DNA from: Rusavskia elegans
Lineage: Eukaryota; Ascomycota; Lecanoromycetes; Teloschistales; Teloschistaceae
Length of the DNA: 64,000 nucleotides
Direction: 5' to 3'
NCBI GenBank assembly: GCA_011316305.1
Contig: SAUG01000063.1
Location: 310,001-374,000 of the forward strand
The translations under genes were made by a program, and so were the position numbers. Numbering within the stretch: position 1 is the stretch's first letter; the number at the start of each line of letters is the position of its first letter. Under the pieces are notes generated by a model. That model saw only the letters and a program-made list of their open reading frames with translations, made no database searches and was not told where the DNA came from. Positions 12,590-24,800 of this stretch are shown here, one piece after another.

Positions 12590-15500
12590 AAAGGAAATCT
12601 AAATAGAAGATAATAGTAGTAATAAAGAAATTAGTATTTCTACTACTAATTACCGGTTATATAGTATTAAAGTTAATAGATATAATAAATACTATAGAGA
12701 TTATAATAAACTAGAAGACTGGCTTGCGTAATTAGAAATATATTTTATATTCTATCTAATATCCGAAGAGAAGAAAACCCTCTTCGCTATATTTTATCTT
12801 CGGGGACAAGCCTAGTACTAGATAAAACCTATCTTTCGCCAATATATAGATAATAATAAAGATAGTAATAATATTTTCGTAAGGTTTATAAAGTTTAAAA
12901 AAGCTATTTATAATATCTTTAGAATTTTAAACGAAATACTAACTACTAAACGCTTTATTTAATACCTTTAGTAGAAGACTGCCGTATTAGAGTACGCCGT
13001 AAGATTCCAAGAATAAGTACTACTAATAGAGTAAAATAACGACGCCCTATATATAATATACTAAAGAGAATTTAAGAAATAAATAAAATATAAATTAATA
13101 TACGATAGTCGAATATATAAAACCTTAGATAATCTAATTAAAATATCTATCGATCTCGATAATAAGCTATATAAAAGAGATATAGAAAAACGCTATAATA
13201 GTAGACCGCGAAGTAATACTAGATATTATATAGGTAAACTATATAGAAGATAGCTACTAAATAAAAGGACCGGAAATAGCTACTACAGACCTATACTAAT
13301 AGAACTAAACTCGATATAATAGCGATATAAAAGGAAGAACTTTAGAAATAATAAAGAAAATAAGAATCCTAAAACGTATTATAATTATAGTAAACCAGGC
13401 TATTTCGCAAGAAAATATCGATTAAGTAAGGTATAGTAACGATAGCTTAACGCTATACTAAGGAAAAAACCTAAAGACTAGTAAAAAGTAATTTTAAAAG
13501 ATAAAAACCGAAGCTCTAAATTCTAGGAAGCTAGTTTAAATAAAGAATTTATATTTATAGAAAATAATAAAGTACTATAGGAAGCTATAAATAATAACGC
13601 TTCGCTATAAATATTAACTAAATCTAATCTAGTATAGAAAAAGTTTTTTAGAAATTATAAAGAAAAATATACTTTAGAATAAATACCTATTCTAAAAGGA
13701 ATATAATTTACCGTTATAGAAAAACTAAGAACTTTTTACCCTGGAGTAATAAATAATAAGGAGCTAGTAAAGGAAGGATTTAAGAAAATCTATAAAGAAT
13801 TTAAAGCTATTTATAAAATAAATATTAATAATAAATATCTATAGAAGGACCAGTAGAATTAAAAAGTAAATAATATTATTAATATATTAGAAAAAGAACT
13901 AGAAAGTAACGCTTCTAAAAATAAAGTTATTTCTAAACTAATAATATAAAGAGTAAATATAATAATAGAAAGTTAATACGTACTACTTAGCTAGACCGTA
14001 TACTATAACGATAATTATATAACCTATAAATTAGAAAAATAAAGAGCCGGGTAGTATCCGTTAAAACCACGCTAATAAGCTCCGGCAACGTCTATTAAAA
14101 TCGGAAGTTATAATATTTATAAATATTCTATATATATTATATACGATAGATATAAATACTAGAAGAAATAGTAAAAAAAAAAAATAGAATCTTTAACTAG
14201 AATCTCTATAGATATATTTCGTAAATAAACTATAAAGATAAAAAGTATAGAAATATTAAAAATAATTTAGGAAAAGATAGAATCTTATAGTAATAGGTAT
14301 ACTATAAACGTATAATTTTATAGCTCGAAAAAAATAACTAAATTTAGCTAGCTATATATATATACTCGAAATTAAGATAATTATTAATACCGATAACGGA
14401 CTATAAAAAGTTAAGATATTTATTAATTTAGATATAACCGGAAACTTTATATTAGAAGATTTAGCTAAAAAGAAAGGATTCCTTTAAACTAAAAAGAAGG
14501 ATCTATATAATTTAATAGTTATTAATAGAAATAAAATACTAGAAGAAAATAGAAAAGTTATAGAAAAAATAATACCGTTTTAAATAATAATTAACTAGTA
14601 TTAAAAGGAACTTTAGTTTAATATTATTCGGATAGCTAGCTATAATATTATATTTAAAATACTTTAGTTAAAAGATTATAATCTAGTAATCGACTAGGAG
14701 AAAAGAGTACTTAGCTTTAAATAATACTTCTATATAGAGAGTATCTAGCCTACGCTAAAATAATATTCTCGGATAGATAAAAAGTAGAATATAAAGCGCG
14801 AACTTATAACTTCGAAAAAAGATAACTAAAAACTATTTAGGTCCGATTTATTAGATACTAGTAGAGGTTAGCTAGATTAATAAAATAGAGATAGAAAGGA
14901 AAATTATAAACCTTTCGAAAACCCTATACTATCTAATAAAAAGTTAAAAGAAAACCTATTAGAAAGAGTTCTAGGTAAATATAAAAACTAGATAAATTTA
15001 TTTCGGAAAGAAGTAATTACTAAAATACTATCTAAATATTAAATATAAAATTATAAAATAAAATTTAAACCAAGTAAATAACCTACGTTTAGATCTATCT
15101 ATCTTTTATCTATAACGGAGTTTAAAATACTCTATAATTATCTGGACGAAAATATAAAAAAGAGATTTATTAGGAAATTTTAATTACTAGTAGAATATCC
15201 GATCCTCTTTATATTTAAAAAGGACGGAATACTCCGTTTATATATCGATTACCGGAAGCTAAATAATATTATAATTAAAAATTAATATCTACTACTAAAT
15301 ATTAGCGAACTCTAAAATAGATTCTCTAAAATAAAATATTTTATTAAACTCGACTTTTAAAAAGTATATAATCTTATACGGATAAAGACCGGAAAAAAAT
15401 AGAAAATAGCTTTCCGAATACGGTATAGTTATTATAAATATATAGTAATACTGTTTAGGTTTATAAACGTCCCGGTAACGTATTAGGATATAATTAATAA

Positions 15501-17640
15501 CGTATTTAGAGAATATCTAGATATATTCGTTATCGCTTACCTCGACGATATTCTGGTTTTTTCTAAGATACTCGAAGAACAACGTTAGTAAAGTTCTCGA
15601 ATATCTAGGGGGGAGAGACTACGCCTTAAACCAAAAAAGTATAAATTCTATAAAAAAGAAGTCGACTTTCTAGAATTTATTATAGAACGAAACGGATTAT
15701 ATATCGATTCTAATAAATTAAAAGCTATTATAGAATAGAAGATTCTAATAAATATTAAAGAAATCTAGAACTTTTTCGGATTTATAAACTATAATTAAAA
15801 GTTTATAAAAAACTATTCTAAAAAAACTCTTACTTTTATAACTTTAATAAAAGATACCGCCGAATAGTAATAGGAAAAAAAGGAATAATAAATATTCGAA
15901 AATCTTAAAAAGGAATATATAAAGGACCTAATATTTAAAATATTTAACCTAATTAAACTATTATAAATAGAAATAGATTTATTAGATCTAGCTATAGATA
16001 TATACCTTCTATAATAATACGATAGTAAATAGTACCCGGTAGTATATATATCTAGAAAATTATCGCTAGTAGAATAGAATTACGATATCTATAATAAAGA
16101 ACTACTAGCTATAGTAGTAGTACTAGAATAATAGAAAATATACGCCGAAGAATTACTAGAGTTAATAATCTTTATAGACTATAAAAATCTTCTATACTTT
16201 ATAATAATAAAATAATTTAATAGAAAATAAATATAATAGTCTAAACTTTTCGGTTAATATAAATTTAAAATATACTATACTCTAGATAAAGAAAATAGAA
16301 AAGTAGATATTCTAAGTCGAAGAAGTAATTATATAAAAATAAGAGAAATTTTTAGCGATAGTATCTTTAAAATTAATAAAAATAGATTACTATTAGTAAA
16401 CTAGTATAAATTTAATACGATACTATATATATTTAGAAACAACTAGAAATAGTTTCCTATTAAAAAAGGAAAACTATAAATATTAAATAATAAAATCGAC
16501 GAATATATTAAAAAGTACTATAATAGAATACTATAAAGATATTTAGGCGTAATAAAGATAATATAACTTTTATAATAATATTACTAGTTTTCTAATATAA
16601 AGTAATATATCGAGATATATATTAAAAGATATTTTAGTTATTAATAAAATAAGTATAGTATATATATTCGTTATAGAAAGATTTAGTATTAGAAACTACC
16701 AGACTTACTATAGAAGGAAGTTACGTTAGACTTTATTATTAAACTCCTAAAATCTAAAGACCCGACGACAAGCGTGGAATACGATTCTATATTCAATATA
16801 GTAGACAGATTTACGAACTTTTCATCCGATAACAGATGGATAAATAGAACGTACCAACCAAATACTCGAACAGTACCTAAAGTATTACGTTAATAACGCC
16901 TAAAATAATTAGGTTTCGCTTTTACTAATAGTATAACTAGCGTTTAACGTAAAGGAATTAAATATAATAAAAGAAATACTATTCTACGCCGATAATAGAA
17001 GAAATCCGAATTTATTTAGGTAACCGCTACCTTATAAGTTAGCGGAATCAGTAATTTAAAGAGTCGATATTTAAAAAAGAATCTATAGAAATATCCTAAA
17101 GATATAGAAATAATCGGGTAACTACTAAAATAAAAAACGAAAAATAGTATCTTAGTTAAAAAAAGGGAATAAAGTATATCTTCTTATAAAAAATCTGAAA
17201 ATAAAGACTCTAAATAAAAAGTTTAACTATATTAAAGTCGGACTATTTTTAATTAAATAGGTTAAAGGACTTTAGAATTTTAAATTTAATTTATTTAAAG
17301 ATACTAAAGTATACCCGGTATTCTATATATCTCTTTTAAAACTAGCTAATTCTAGAACGCCGTTATAATAGATATTTAACTTCGAAATATAAGAGGAAAA
17401 TATCTTTATAATTAAAAAGATCCTATAATAGAAAGGTCAGAACTATCTAATTAAATAGAAAAATTACTCTATTTTAGAAAATATTTAGGAACCTAAAGAA
17501 TATTTAGTAAACTACTAGAAAGCTCTATAATAGTTCTACTAAAAGGAGCCAGAAAAGTTATTAACTAACCAGAATTACTAGGAAGTACGATCTATTCGGA
17601 AGCTATATTAATAAAAAAATTAAAATCTATAAAAAAAAAT
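12590..17640 (+). pseudogene. gag-pol relic with readable RT, integrase and chromodomain
   Basis: The frames are interrupted by stops at former Gln/Trp codons, but motifs remain. Gag is at about 12710-13500, with the stretch EEKKTLFAIFYLRGQA at 12765-12815 and a zinc-knuckle-like region near 13380-13425. In RT, LYIDYRKLN is at 15237-15265 and AYLDDILVFSK at about 15535-15567, the YXDD active site. The integrase core is near 16720-16900 and the sequence ERTNQILEQYLKYYVNN lies at about 16835-16895. A chromodomain-like end with EPKEYL is at about 17410-17540, which marks the Ty3/gypsy chromovirus group. It is non-functional. Confidence 0.85.
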
Positions 17641-18067
17641 AGATCTATAGTACCTTTATATTCTAATACTTTAAGATTTTATAGCTTACCGTTAACTATA
17701 ATACGCTATTCCTCTTTAATATAATCTAATTAACGAAATAAATACTATTACTTTATATACGCTTTATATAACTCTTTTTTTAATTTTTTATATTTATTTT
17801 CTAAACGACGCTAGCGTATAGTATTTAATAGAGTAAGATTATAAGAATAGATTTATATAATATAATTAATATATTTTTTAGAACTATTACTAATATAATA
17901 TAGTTTCTTTAACTAGAAATAATTCCGATAAAAATATATAGCTAATATACTAATATCTAATAATACGACTTTATTATAATATTCTTTAGTTAATAGTTTC
18001 TTTCGTTTACCTATAAAAGGAAGGAACGAAGGATTTTCGGGACGAAAATTCTAAAGAAAAGACCTAG

Positions 18068-18576
18068 TATTATAAATATATATAGTATAATTTCGGAAAC
18101 GTAATAGTATTTAGTATAGTACCGGAACTCCTTATTATATCTAGATAGATAGGAAGGACTTAGTATTATTATTTTAATTATTTTAGCGAGTAAAGTACCT
18201 AAAGAAAGTATTTCAGTTATTTTAATAAATAAGGTATTTAAAGAAAGTATTTTAGTTATTTTAGCGAGTAAAGTATTTAAGGAAAGTATCTTAGTTATTT
18301 TAGCGAATAAAGTATCTAAAGAAAGATATTTTAGTTATTTTAGCGAGTAAGATATTTAAGGAAAGGAGGATTTTATTATCTATATAGATCCCGAACTCGA
18401 CGCCTTTATAGCTTATATTTAATTTATTAGTTATCGCTATATACTACTCTAGTAATTAAACTAATTTATTTTTATATTAACTTAAAGTAATTACCCGTTA
18501 TACCTCCGTTTATAGATATACTAATAAATCTAACCAATCTTTGAAGATACCAAAACCTCTAGGTAGCCCTATAACA
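18068..18576 (+). repeat. 3' LTR of plus-strand gypsy copy
   Basis: 509 bp, same length as the 5' LTR. It starts TATTATAAATA (ancestral TGTTATAA) and ends CCCTATAACA. Five tandem 38-bp units lie at about 18175-18365. The purine-rich run CTAAAGAAAAGACC just upstream is a plausible polypurine tract. Confidence 0.9.
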
Positions 18577-18688
18577 TTTATCTAGATTTTTTTTTTTTTA
18601 GATTTAAACTACTTAGCTATAGAGCTGGAATTATTTAAGATAGAGATTTAATATTAATCTACGATAGATATCCTAAAGGTATTTAAAA

Positions 18689-19173
18689 TATTATAGAACT
18701 ATCTAGAAATTCTAGTATTTCTAAAAATAGTTAGATTTATTAGTATATCTATAAACGGAGGTATAACGGGTAATTATTTAAATTATATTAAAAATAAATT
18801 AGTTTAATTATTAGAATAGTATATAGTAATAACTAATAAATTAAATATAAGCTATAAAAATATTAAATTCGAAATCTATATAGATAATAAAATCCTCTAT
18901 TTTCTTAAAGGTTTTATTTTACTAAAACTATTAAAATAACCTCTTTTTAATTCCTTTACTTTATTAAAATAACTAAAATAACCTCTTTTTAGTTCCTTTA
19001 TTTTATTAAAATAACTAAAATAACTTTCTTTAGTTCCTTTAGTCTACTAAAATAACTGAGATATTGTTAGTACTAATACCAAGCCCTTCCTGCCTGTCGA
19101 GGCGTAATAGAGAATCCAGTGTTATACTGAGTACTACCGCGTTCCCTGAGGCACGCCGCCTGTGCTCATAACA
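18689..19173 (-). repeat. 5' LTR of outer gypsy element
   Basis: 485 bp, same length as its partner 1562-2046. The part 18689 to about 19030 is RIP-saturated, while about 19040-19173 keeps CA and TG and looks almost unmutated. The GTAGA duplication follows at 19174. Confidence 0.85.
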
Positions 19174-19350
19174 GTAGAGAAGGTCTCGGGGAAGTTTTAA
19201 TCCGCTAGATTTTAGCGTAGAAAGAGCAGGAATCTGTTCGTATACGAGGAGGTATTCGAGCTTCGTAGTTCGAACGCTCTTACGCCGAAATCTGATATAT
19301 AATCTATACGAAAACGCTGAGTAATCAACAATTTACCTCTTCGTAATACC

Positions 19351-19385
19351 ATATATACGGTGTATGGAGGAACTGTGACTCGCCC
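19351..19385 (-). repeat. Right terminal inverted repeat of DNA transposon
   Basis: Ends with AACTGTGACTCGCCC directly before TA at 19386-19387. It is the less mutated partner: it has CC and CA where the left copy has TC and TA. Confidence 0.65.
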
Positions 19386-21407
19386 TAATGAAATATTCGA
19401 CCTGCCACACCACTGCTCACAGATCCTGTTAACAAAGAACATCGTCCCTATCGGCTTCCAAACCCTTGGTTATCTCCGGATACTTGCCATCCAACTAACT
19501 ACCATTCGATCTATCGAGGACCGCTAATCGGTACCTCGTTCAGCATATATGTTGTATACTTCAACCTGAACCCCCCCCCGCGTGTACCATGGCTTTGATG
19601 CTGCTTTCGCGTACGGCTTTCGAAGTATATTATGGTCATCGAAAGTGTCAACGCTGCATCTTACTTACTTACTTACTTTCCGGCGTGAAACGCATTTTAA
19701 GGCTGGGTTTCTCCTTTGATTATTTCTAGAGCCTCGGTTATGTTTGCTAGTCGTTTCTGTTAAATTGGCAGGGAATCTGCTTGCATACCTTGCGCTAATC
19801 AGGCTGCAAGACTCTGGCTGGCTGTTAGTAGGAATCTTGATATACAAGCCGACGCTACTGTGGATATACCCAATCGTTCTGCTTCTCGTATACGAATCGT
19901 TCAATACGATACCTCACTTTGGTAAAATCGAGAGCTGATTTCTTGCAAGGCTTACAATTCTATAGGGCCGATACCCCAATACATTGACTGGGTGGTAATT
20001 TCTTCTTTTGTATCTCTCATCAGCACCTTATGCGCATGTCGAGGTGCGGTTGTTTGGGCGGTTGGGGCAATACTGCTATCGAGTTCGTCGTAATAATCGA
20101 GGCCTATGGCAGGCTGTCTACCCAAAAAGGTCGATATCCATCCCCAATCAGCTGGTTTCTGACGAACCTTGAAGGCATAAGCAGCAAAATTATTACGGTA
20201 GAGCATAAGAACGAGTCACATCCCACTTCACGGAACTCAACCAACATACCAGCTTTCGAGTCTGCTTTCGCAAGAGTCACGGACTTGTCGTCCCAGGATT
20301 TTCTGGCCAAAGAGTTATCAATCAGCATGCTGGATTTACTTAGCAAAACACATCCACTCTTTGAAGCAAAGGTATAATAAAACAACCAACATCGCTGTAA
20401 TCTGGATAGGATCGGAGCTTCGTGCGTTCCTCATTCACGATGATATCACAGAACCCCGATGTTATTGGATTCTGATTCACGAGCTTTATATGTTATCGGT
20501 ACATATGTGGGCCCGTTCGCTGCGGAATCATGGCGATGGCCCTTTACAGCGAAATGAATCCGATTTTTAGTGGGTTTTGGGGCTTGAGAGACGGAGTTTG
20601 AGTGTGGGATATTGTTCGATGTGATGAATGCTGTCGTTTTCTCGGGGCTGTTTAGTACTTTCTTCAGTCTGGGAATCGTTAATGAGAGATTCAGGGCTGT
20701 ATCCGAGTTTTATCAGCCAAGGCGCTTCAGGTATGGGGTAGGAGGTTATATCGTGATCTTCTGCTGCAGGATTTCTCCTGGATTAGGGAAGTGGTTGCTT
20801 GAGCACGTCGGGAAAAATGAAAGAGTTGTATATGGAATGCCGATCTGTAACGATCTTCACATCCCTCAACCCTTGCTACCCTTTTGCGTTGACCACTCCT
20901 CTGTTTATTGTCCCCTGAAGCAGGCTTCAATTTCTCTGCCATATCAGCATCGTCTTAATCTCAATTCCTCTCATCGATACTCGCTATGTCCGGTGTTCAC
21001 CGTTTACTCAATTATCAAAGGGTGTCGTTGAAATACCGACGCTCGGTTTGCTTTTACTTTCACCGTCCAAAATTTTAAGCTGGTTCCACCTATCTTTGTT
21101 ATCTTTATGATGTGCTATCCCCCCTGGGGGGCTCCTGTCTGGGGTCATATTAAGTTTTCATATATATATATATGTTTCATCAACGTTATATACGGCAACG
21201 ATTATTATATTTTACGTATAAAGAAATTTTTACAGCCAAAGGTATATTCGTCAGGCAAGATTTACAGCGCAGTCAATTACTTCTATTTAACTATTTCCTT
21301 CTTTATTCGATTACGAATCCTCTACTATATTTAAATACTATATATCCAGTCCTTCCTCGACGTTATATATAATTATCAGCTTCTAATATTTCCGCTATAT
21401 CTACCTA
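19386..21407. other. Gene-poor stretch, no gene supported
   Basis: Base composition returns to normal after the nest. Open frames such as 20030-20377 (115 codons, plus) and 20612-21031 (139 codons, plus) have no recognisable domain, no splice partners and no homolog I can name. The segment 19498-19590 is the partner of the diverged direct repeat at 812-910. From 21140 to 21400 the DNA is AT-rich with CpA/TpG scarcity. Confidence 0.4.
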
Positions 21408-21884
21408 CTATACTGCGAAGTAATTACGAATAGTCGTCGCCTCGTCTATACTTATCGTATAACCTATATCTAAACGCTCCGCTAAGCTATTAAGGTACTT
21501 TTTAGCCCGCGTAGCTTTAAAATAGTCGCTAGCTATAGGGTCGCTAGCCAGTACGCTAGCTACTACGGCCAGAAGCTTTACCCGGTCGATTAGGCTAAAG
21601 GGCGGTAAAGAGGTCGGATAGCGCGTTTTAAGGGCGGTAAGGAGGAGATTTTTATCGAAGTTAAAATAGGTTACTCTGGCTATAATAAGGTAGTCGACGT
21701 CTTCGCGGGTAGGTATAGCTGTTGCGGATAAAGGTACTACCGTCTGGTTTAGCTGCGGTATGGCTGTTACGGGAGCATGTACGTACGCAAGGGGTTTTAG
21801 TAAGTCGCAGTGCTTGCGAGGGTATGGTATTGCAGGGCTTGTGTTGCTGGTGAAAGAAGAAGAAGCGATAACTGCGAGGCATAC
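21408..21884 (-). pseudogene. Open frame of 159 codons shaped by RIP, no start codon
   Basis: On the minus strand the frame is open from 21884 to the TAG at 21408-21410, without an ATG, so it is either a gene fragment or a 3' exon. The last 95 or so codons encode a protein-like sequence (for example VTYFNFDKNLLLTALKTRYP) that contains no His, Gln, Cys, Trp or Met. These are the residues whose codons need CA or TG, and CpA/TpG are nearly absent here. Codons such as GTA, CTA, TTA and ATA are preferred. I do not recognise the family. It could be a relic of a repeated gene that kept its frame by chance or by selection. Confidence 0.4.
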
Positions 21885-24800
21885 TTATCTGTGAAAATTT
21901 CTACGTTGATGTGCAACAGGTTAAGTTATCGGTGGAAGGATGCGTTACATTGCTGAGCAAATTTGAATTAAAATTCTATAGAAAGAACCGTTATTTGCGT
22001 CAACTGAACTGGGGTATAAGTTCTGCTACCGTGTATTCAATGCTGGTATACCAACGCTTGATTTGCTCACCGAACCACTGGTTTACCGGGCACCAAAACC
22101 AAAACAGATTAACTAAATGATGTGCTATAAGCATTCACTCGTCTTGAGAACTTACTGAGTGAAGAAAGTCGTACGGCGAAGAGAAGAGGTGGATAGACTT
22201 GGCAGCAGCGTTAGTGTAGGAGGTTTCGTGTATTTCAGAAGACCAGAGGTGGACTTTTAGTGGCAAATCCGGTGGAGCTGGACCAAGTTGTAATGAGCTT
22301 AGAGATGTACGTATGAGGAAGAGACTAGTCAATACTCGACTGCTTTCTCATATAGACCTTCATTTTTAGTCCTGAAGCTTCCTTTCTGCCGTCTCCATGT
22401 TGAGGTAATGTAAATCTTCTTCCATATATACTCTCCAATGATGCTGTACCCCTGAAAGACTATTTAGCAAGGTTCGCATACGTTCGTAGCACCTCAAGCT
22501 CAATAGAGCCATCAGGGAAAAAACACTCTCCCAATTTAAACGGCGGCCCTTGTATAGCACGTTGTACTCCTCTCCCACAATTGGGGGTGCTGCTGAAGGC
22601 AGCTACTGAGTCTTTTGTACGCACTTGGTCTGCGTTGCCCACCATGAAGTCGGATGGGACATGCTAATCTGGACATCTCGGCCTTGCAGTTATTCGCTGA
22701 TGTCTGGTAGAGTGAGTTCGAGACCTTCCCTCATTTTCATCCCATCGCTAATGGAGGCCCATATCATCGGAGTGGATACTTCCGTTCCTGTCGGTCATGC
22801 AATTCTGTAAAGTTTTGTATATCCCCGCCCACTGGTACTGCCAGAGTTTACTGTTGAATCTCTAACACGTATACATTTGGTTGAATGTTTGTCGTCGGGG
22901 AGCTACTCAATAGAGGCAGCAGCGTCAAGCTAGACGTCTTGGTGCTTGTATGCTAACGAGACTGCCTTGGAGTCAATCCTGAAATAGACGGTATGTTCAG
23001 GGATAATAGATAAACGGGAATACTGGAGTACGAACTGATTACCAAAAATCTGATCGATATATAGATCGTCTTCTCCTTCTTCAGGCTCAACCTGGATCCC
23101 TTTCCCCTTAAGACCGAAGGCCGGAACAGCAGACTCCTCCGCTATCAGATCCATTGTTAGCAGGATAGGGGGTGTAAGGAGTTTATATTTGGAATCCAGC
23201 TCGAAGTATAAATAGAACGATATTCGTGTAGACGATAGTATATCTGGCGAGATAGCCTATAAGACGACTTTTCTATGTATATAACCTTCTTCGTGCGCCG
23301 GGCTACTTTACGGACACCTTCCGAAAGGAAAAGTACTAGTATATGTGTAATAGATTGCAAGTAAGGTTATTCGTAGATCCTTCTTTGCCCTCTTCTATAA
23401 CTGACAATACTGGCCTACTTGGCTCTTTTATGAAGATGTTGGCCGGAAGCGTGGCTGAGTGGGAGGTTGCAATATGAGGACGAAGTTTGTACCGAAAAGC
23501 AAATCCGAAGAGTTGATCTTGCTCTGCCTAATATTGACAAGCATGTGCTGCTGTTTCTGCTTCTGCTGTTGTTTCTGCTTCTGCCGCTGTTTCTGCCTCA
23601 GCTTCAATACTCGAAGTATCAAACTTCGTAAACCCGAGCGATAATTTTTATTCGCTCGCTCACTCCAATGCAGGATGGCTCATGACCTTTCGTGAGACGG
23701 TGAGCTCCAATAGGTATATATGTCATAAATCCCGGTGAGTAGTAGCACTCCTGGTACGCTTGCATAGTGGAATCAAGGGACATGCATCTATATCGATGGT
23801 GGGGGCGGCCTCAGTCCTCTAAAACGTAGCTGCGTGCTGAGGCAGCACGTGCTCCAAAGTTCTCTGCCGGTCTGCATAAGCATCCTTTTTCGTTACCGTA
23901 TCATTCTGGTCAATCCAGAATGCGTACATATCCGGCCTTGCCGCTCTGGACCACTACTCTATAGAAAGGTACATGTACTAGTATCTGAGCCCAGGTGGTA
24001 GTGATATAGGTAATATCCCATGGGACGGTTGGGGTACGATATTGGAATGCTCTTGCCGGGACAGAGACTCGAGGTGACTGTCAGTCGCTACCTCGATATG
24101 ACTATCGAACAAACTGAATCACAAAGTAGTACAACCCCCACGCAACTGACTTGAAATTTTGATCCTTGTACTGCTAGGATTGGCATTCAACTTTGATATG
24201 TCGAGTGATGTAATTAGCGTGCCATGCGCTGCCCAAGCATTCAAAACAAGAGACCCAGTAAGTCGACGGTGGAAGATCGTAGGAAGTCTCACGGCGGCAT
24301 TTACCTGGCCGTATTTTATGCACTGGTGAGGCATCCGTTATGGTTGGCAGTCCAGGTATCGAATGACCACCCCGCCAGGTGAAGGGATACATCAATCCTG
24401 CCTGTGAATTTCCCCCCACAAGTCAGGAGACGCCAACGGCGGGGAAACATATTGAAAATCCTGAAAGTACAAGGAAAGAAGAGGAAAATACGGTTGATAA
24501 GCGCAGTATACATATGATATAATTTAGTGTTATTATAAAGCTTTAATCTTCTTGAATAAGTAGTACTGCCATTTCCCCAGCATTATGGGCTCAGACCTGG
24601 CCAGGCAGGATAGGAGACTTCAAATGATCGTTATCAAGGGCTACTGAGGGGAATTCTCATCTAAGTGAATAAGAGATGTACTCAATTGATGTCGATCTAT
24701 CAACTCTTGGCATGCCAAGTCAATCGCGCGCTAAGGCCAGTCAGGGGCTGATCTCCACCAGTGAACTTACAACTACAGTGGGAGTTTCTGCTCATCCAGA

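Larger units (their letters stand above)
11987..18576 (+). mobile_element. Ty3/gypsy chromovirus, plus-strand copy, complete but RIP-mutated
   Basis: 6,590 bp with two 509-bp LTRs (11987-12495 and 18068-18576). The flanking pentamers are TTTAG and TTTAT, one mismatch. The interior keeps the order gag, protease, RT, RNase H, integrase, chromodomain. It lies inside the leader/gag start of the outer element, which resumes at 18577. Gln and Trp positions are converted to stops throughout, so it is inactive. Confidence 0.9.
1562..19173 (-). mobile_element. Ty3/gypsy LTR retrotransposon, outer copy, minus strand, interrupted by four insertions
   Basis: Its LTRs are 1562-2046 and 18689-19173, both 485 bp, flanked by a perfect 5-bp duplication GTAGA (1557-1561 and 19174-19178). 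Removing the insertions leaves internal pieces 18577-18688 (leader), 10896-11986 (gag), 6266-7549 and 3645-5794 (pol) and 2047-3132 (pol end and 3' untranslated region). This is about 5.7 kb inside, about 6.67 kb in total. Each piece aligns in order with the plus-strand copy at 11987-18576: for example, the complement of 11170-11240 matches its zinc-knuckle region and the complement of 2800-2880 matches its pol C-terminal region. It is RIP-saturated and cannot be active. Confidence 0.85.
1189..19385. mobile_element. Decayed DNA transposon with TA flanks, split by nested retroelements
   Basis: The ends are inverted repeats: 1189-1214 and the complement of 19360-19385 agree at 24 of 26 positions, beginning GGGCGAGTCACAGTT. 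The two differences are C/T, as RIP would make. Both ends are flanked by TA (1187-1188 and 19386-19387), the target of Tc1/mariner and pogo/Fot1-type elements. When everything between the GTAGA duplications (1557-1561 and 19174-19178) is removed, the original element is only about 580 bp: 1189-1561 plus 19179-19385. That is the size of an internally deleted or MITE-like copy. No transposase motif is readable in the arms. The superfamily assignment rests only on TA and inverted ends. Confidence 0.6.

Noticed and set aside
1189..19385. A giant cargo-carrying transposon (Starship-like) bounded by the inverted repeats
   Set aside because: No tyrosine-recombinase captain or cargo genes are present; every part between the ends is explained as nested LTR elements with their own target duplications.
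20612..21031. 139-codon plus-strand frame
   Set aside because: No domain, no splice partner, and low-information composition in a decayed region.
23428..23644. Gln/Lys-rich and Cys/Phe-rich frames on opposite strands
   Set aside because: Both are readings of one simple-sequence repeat.
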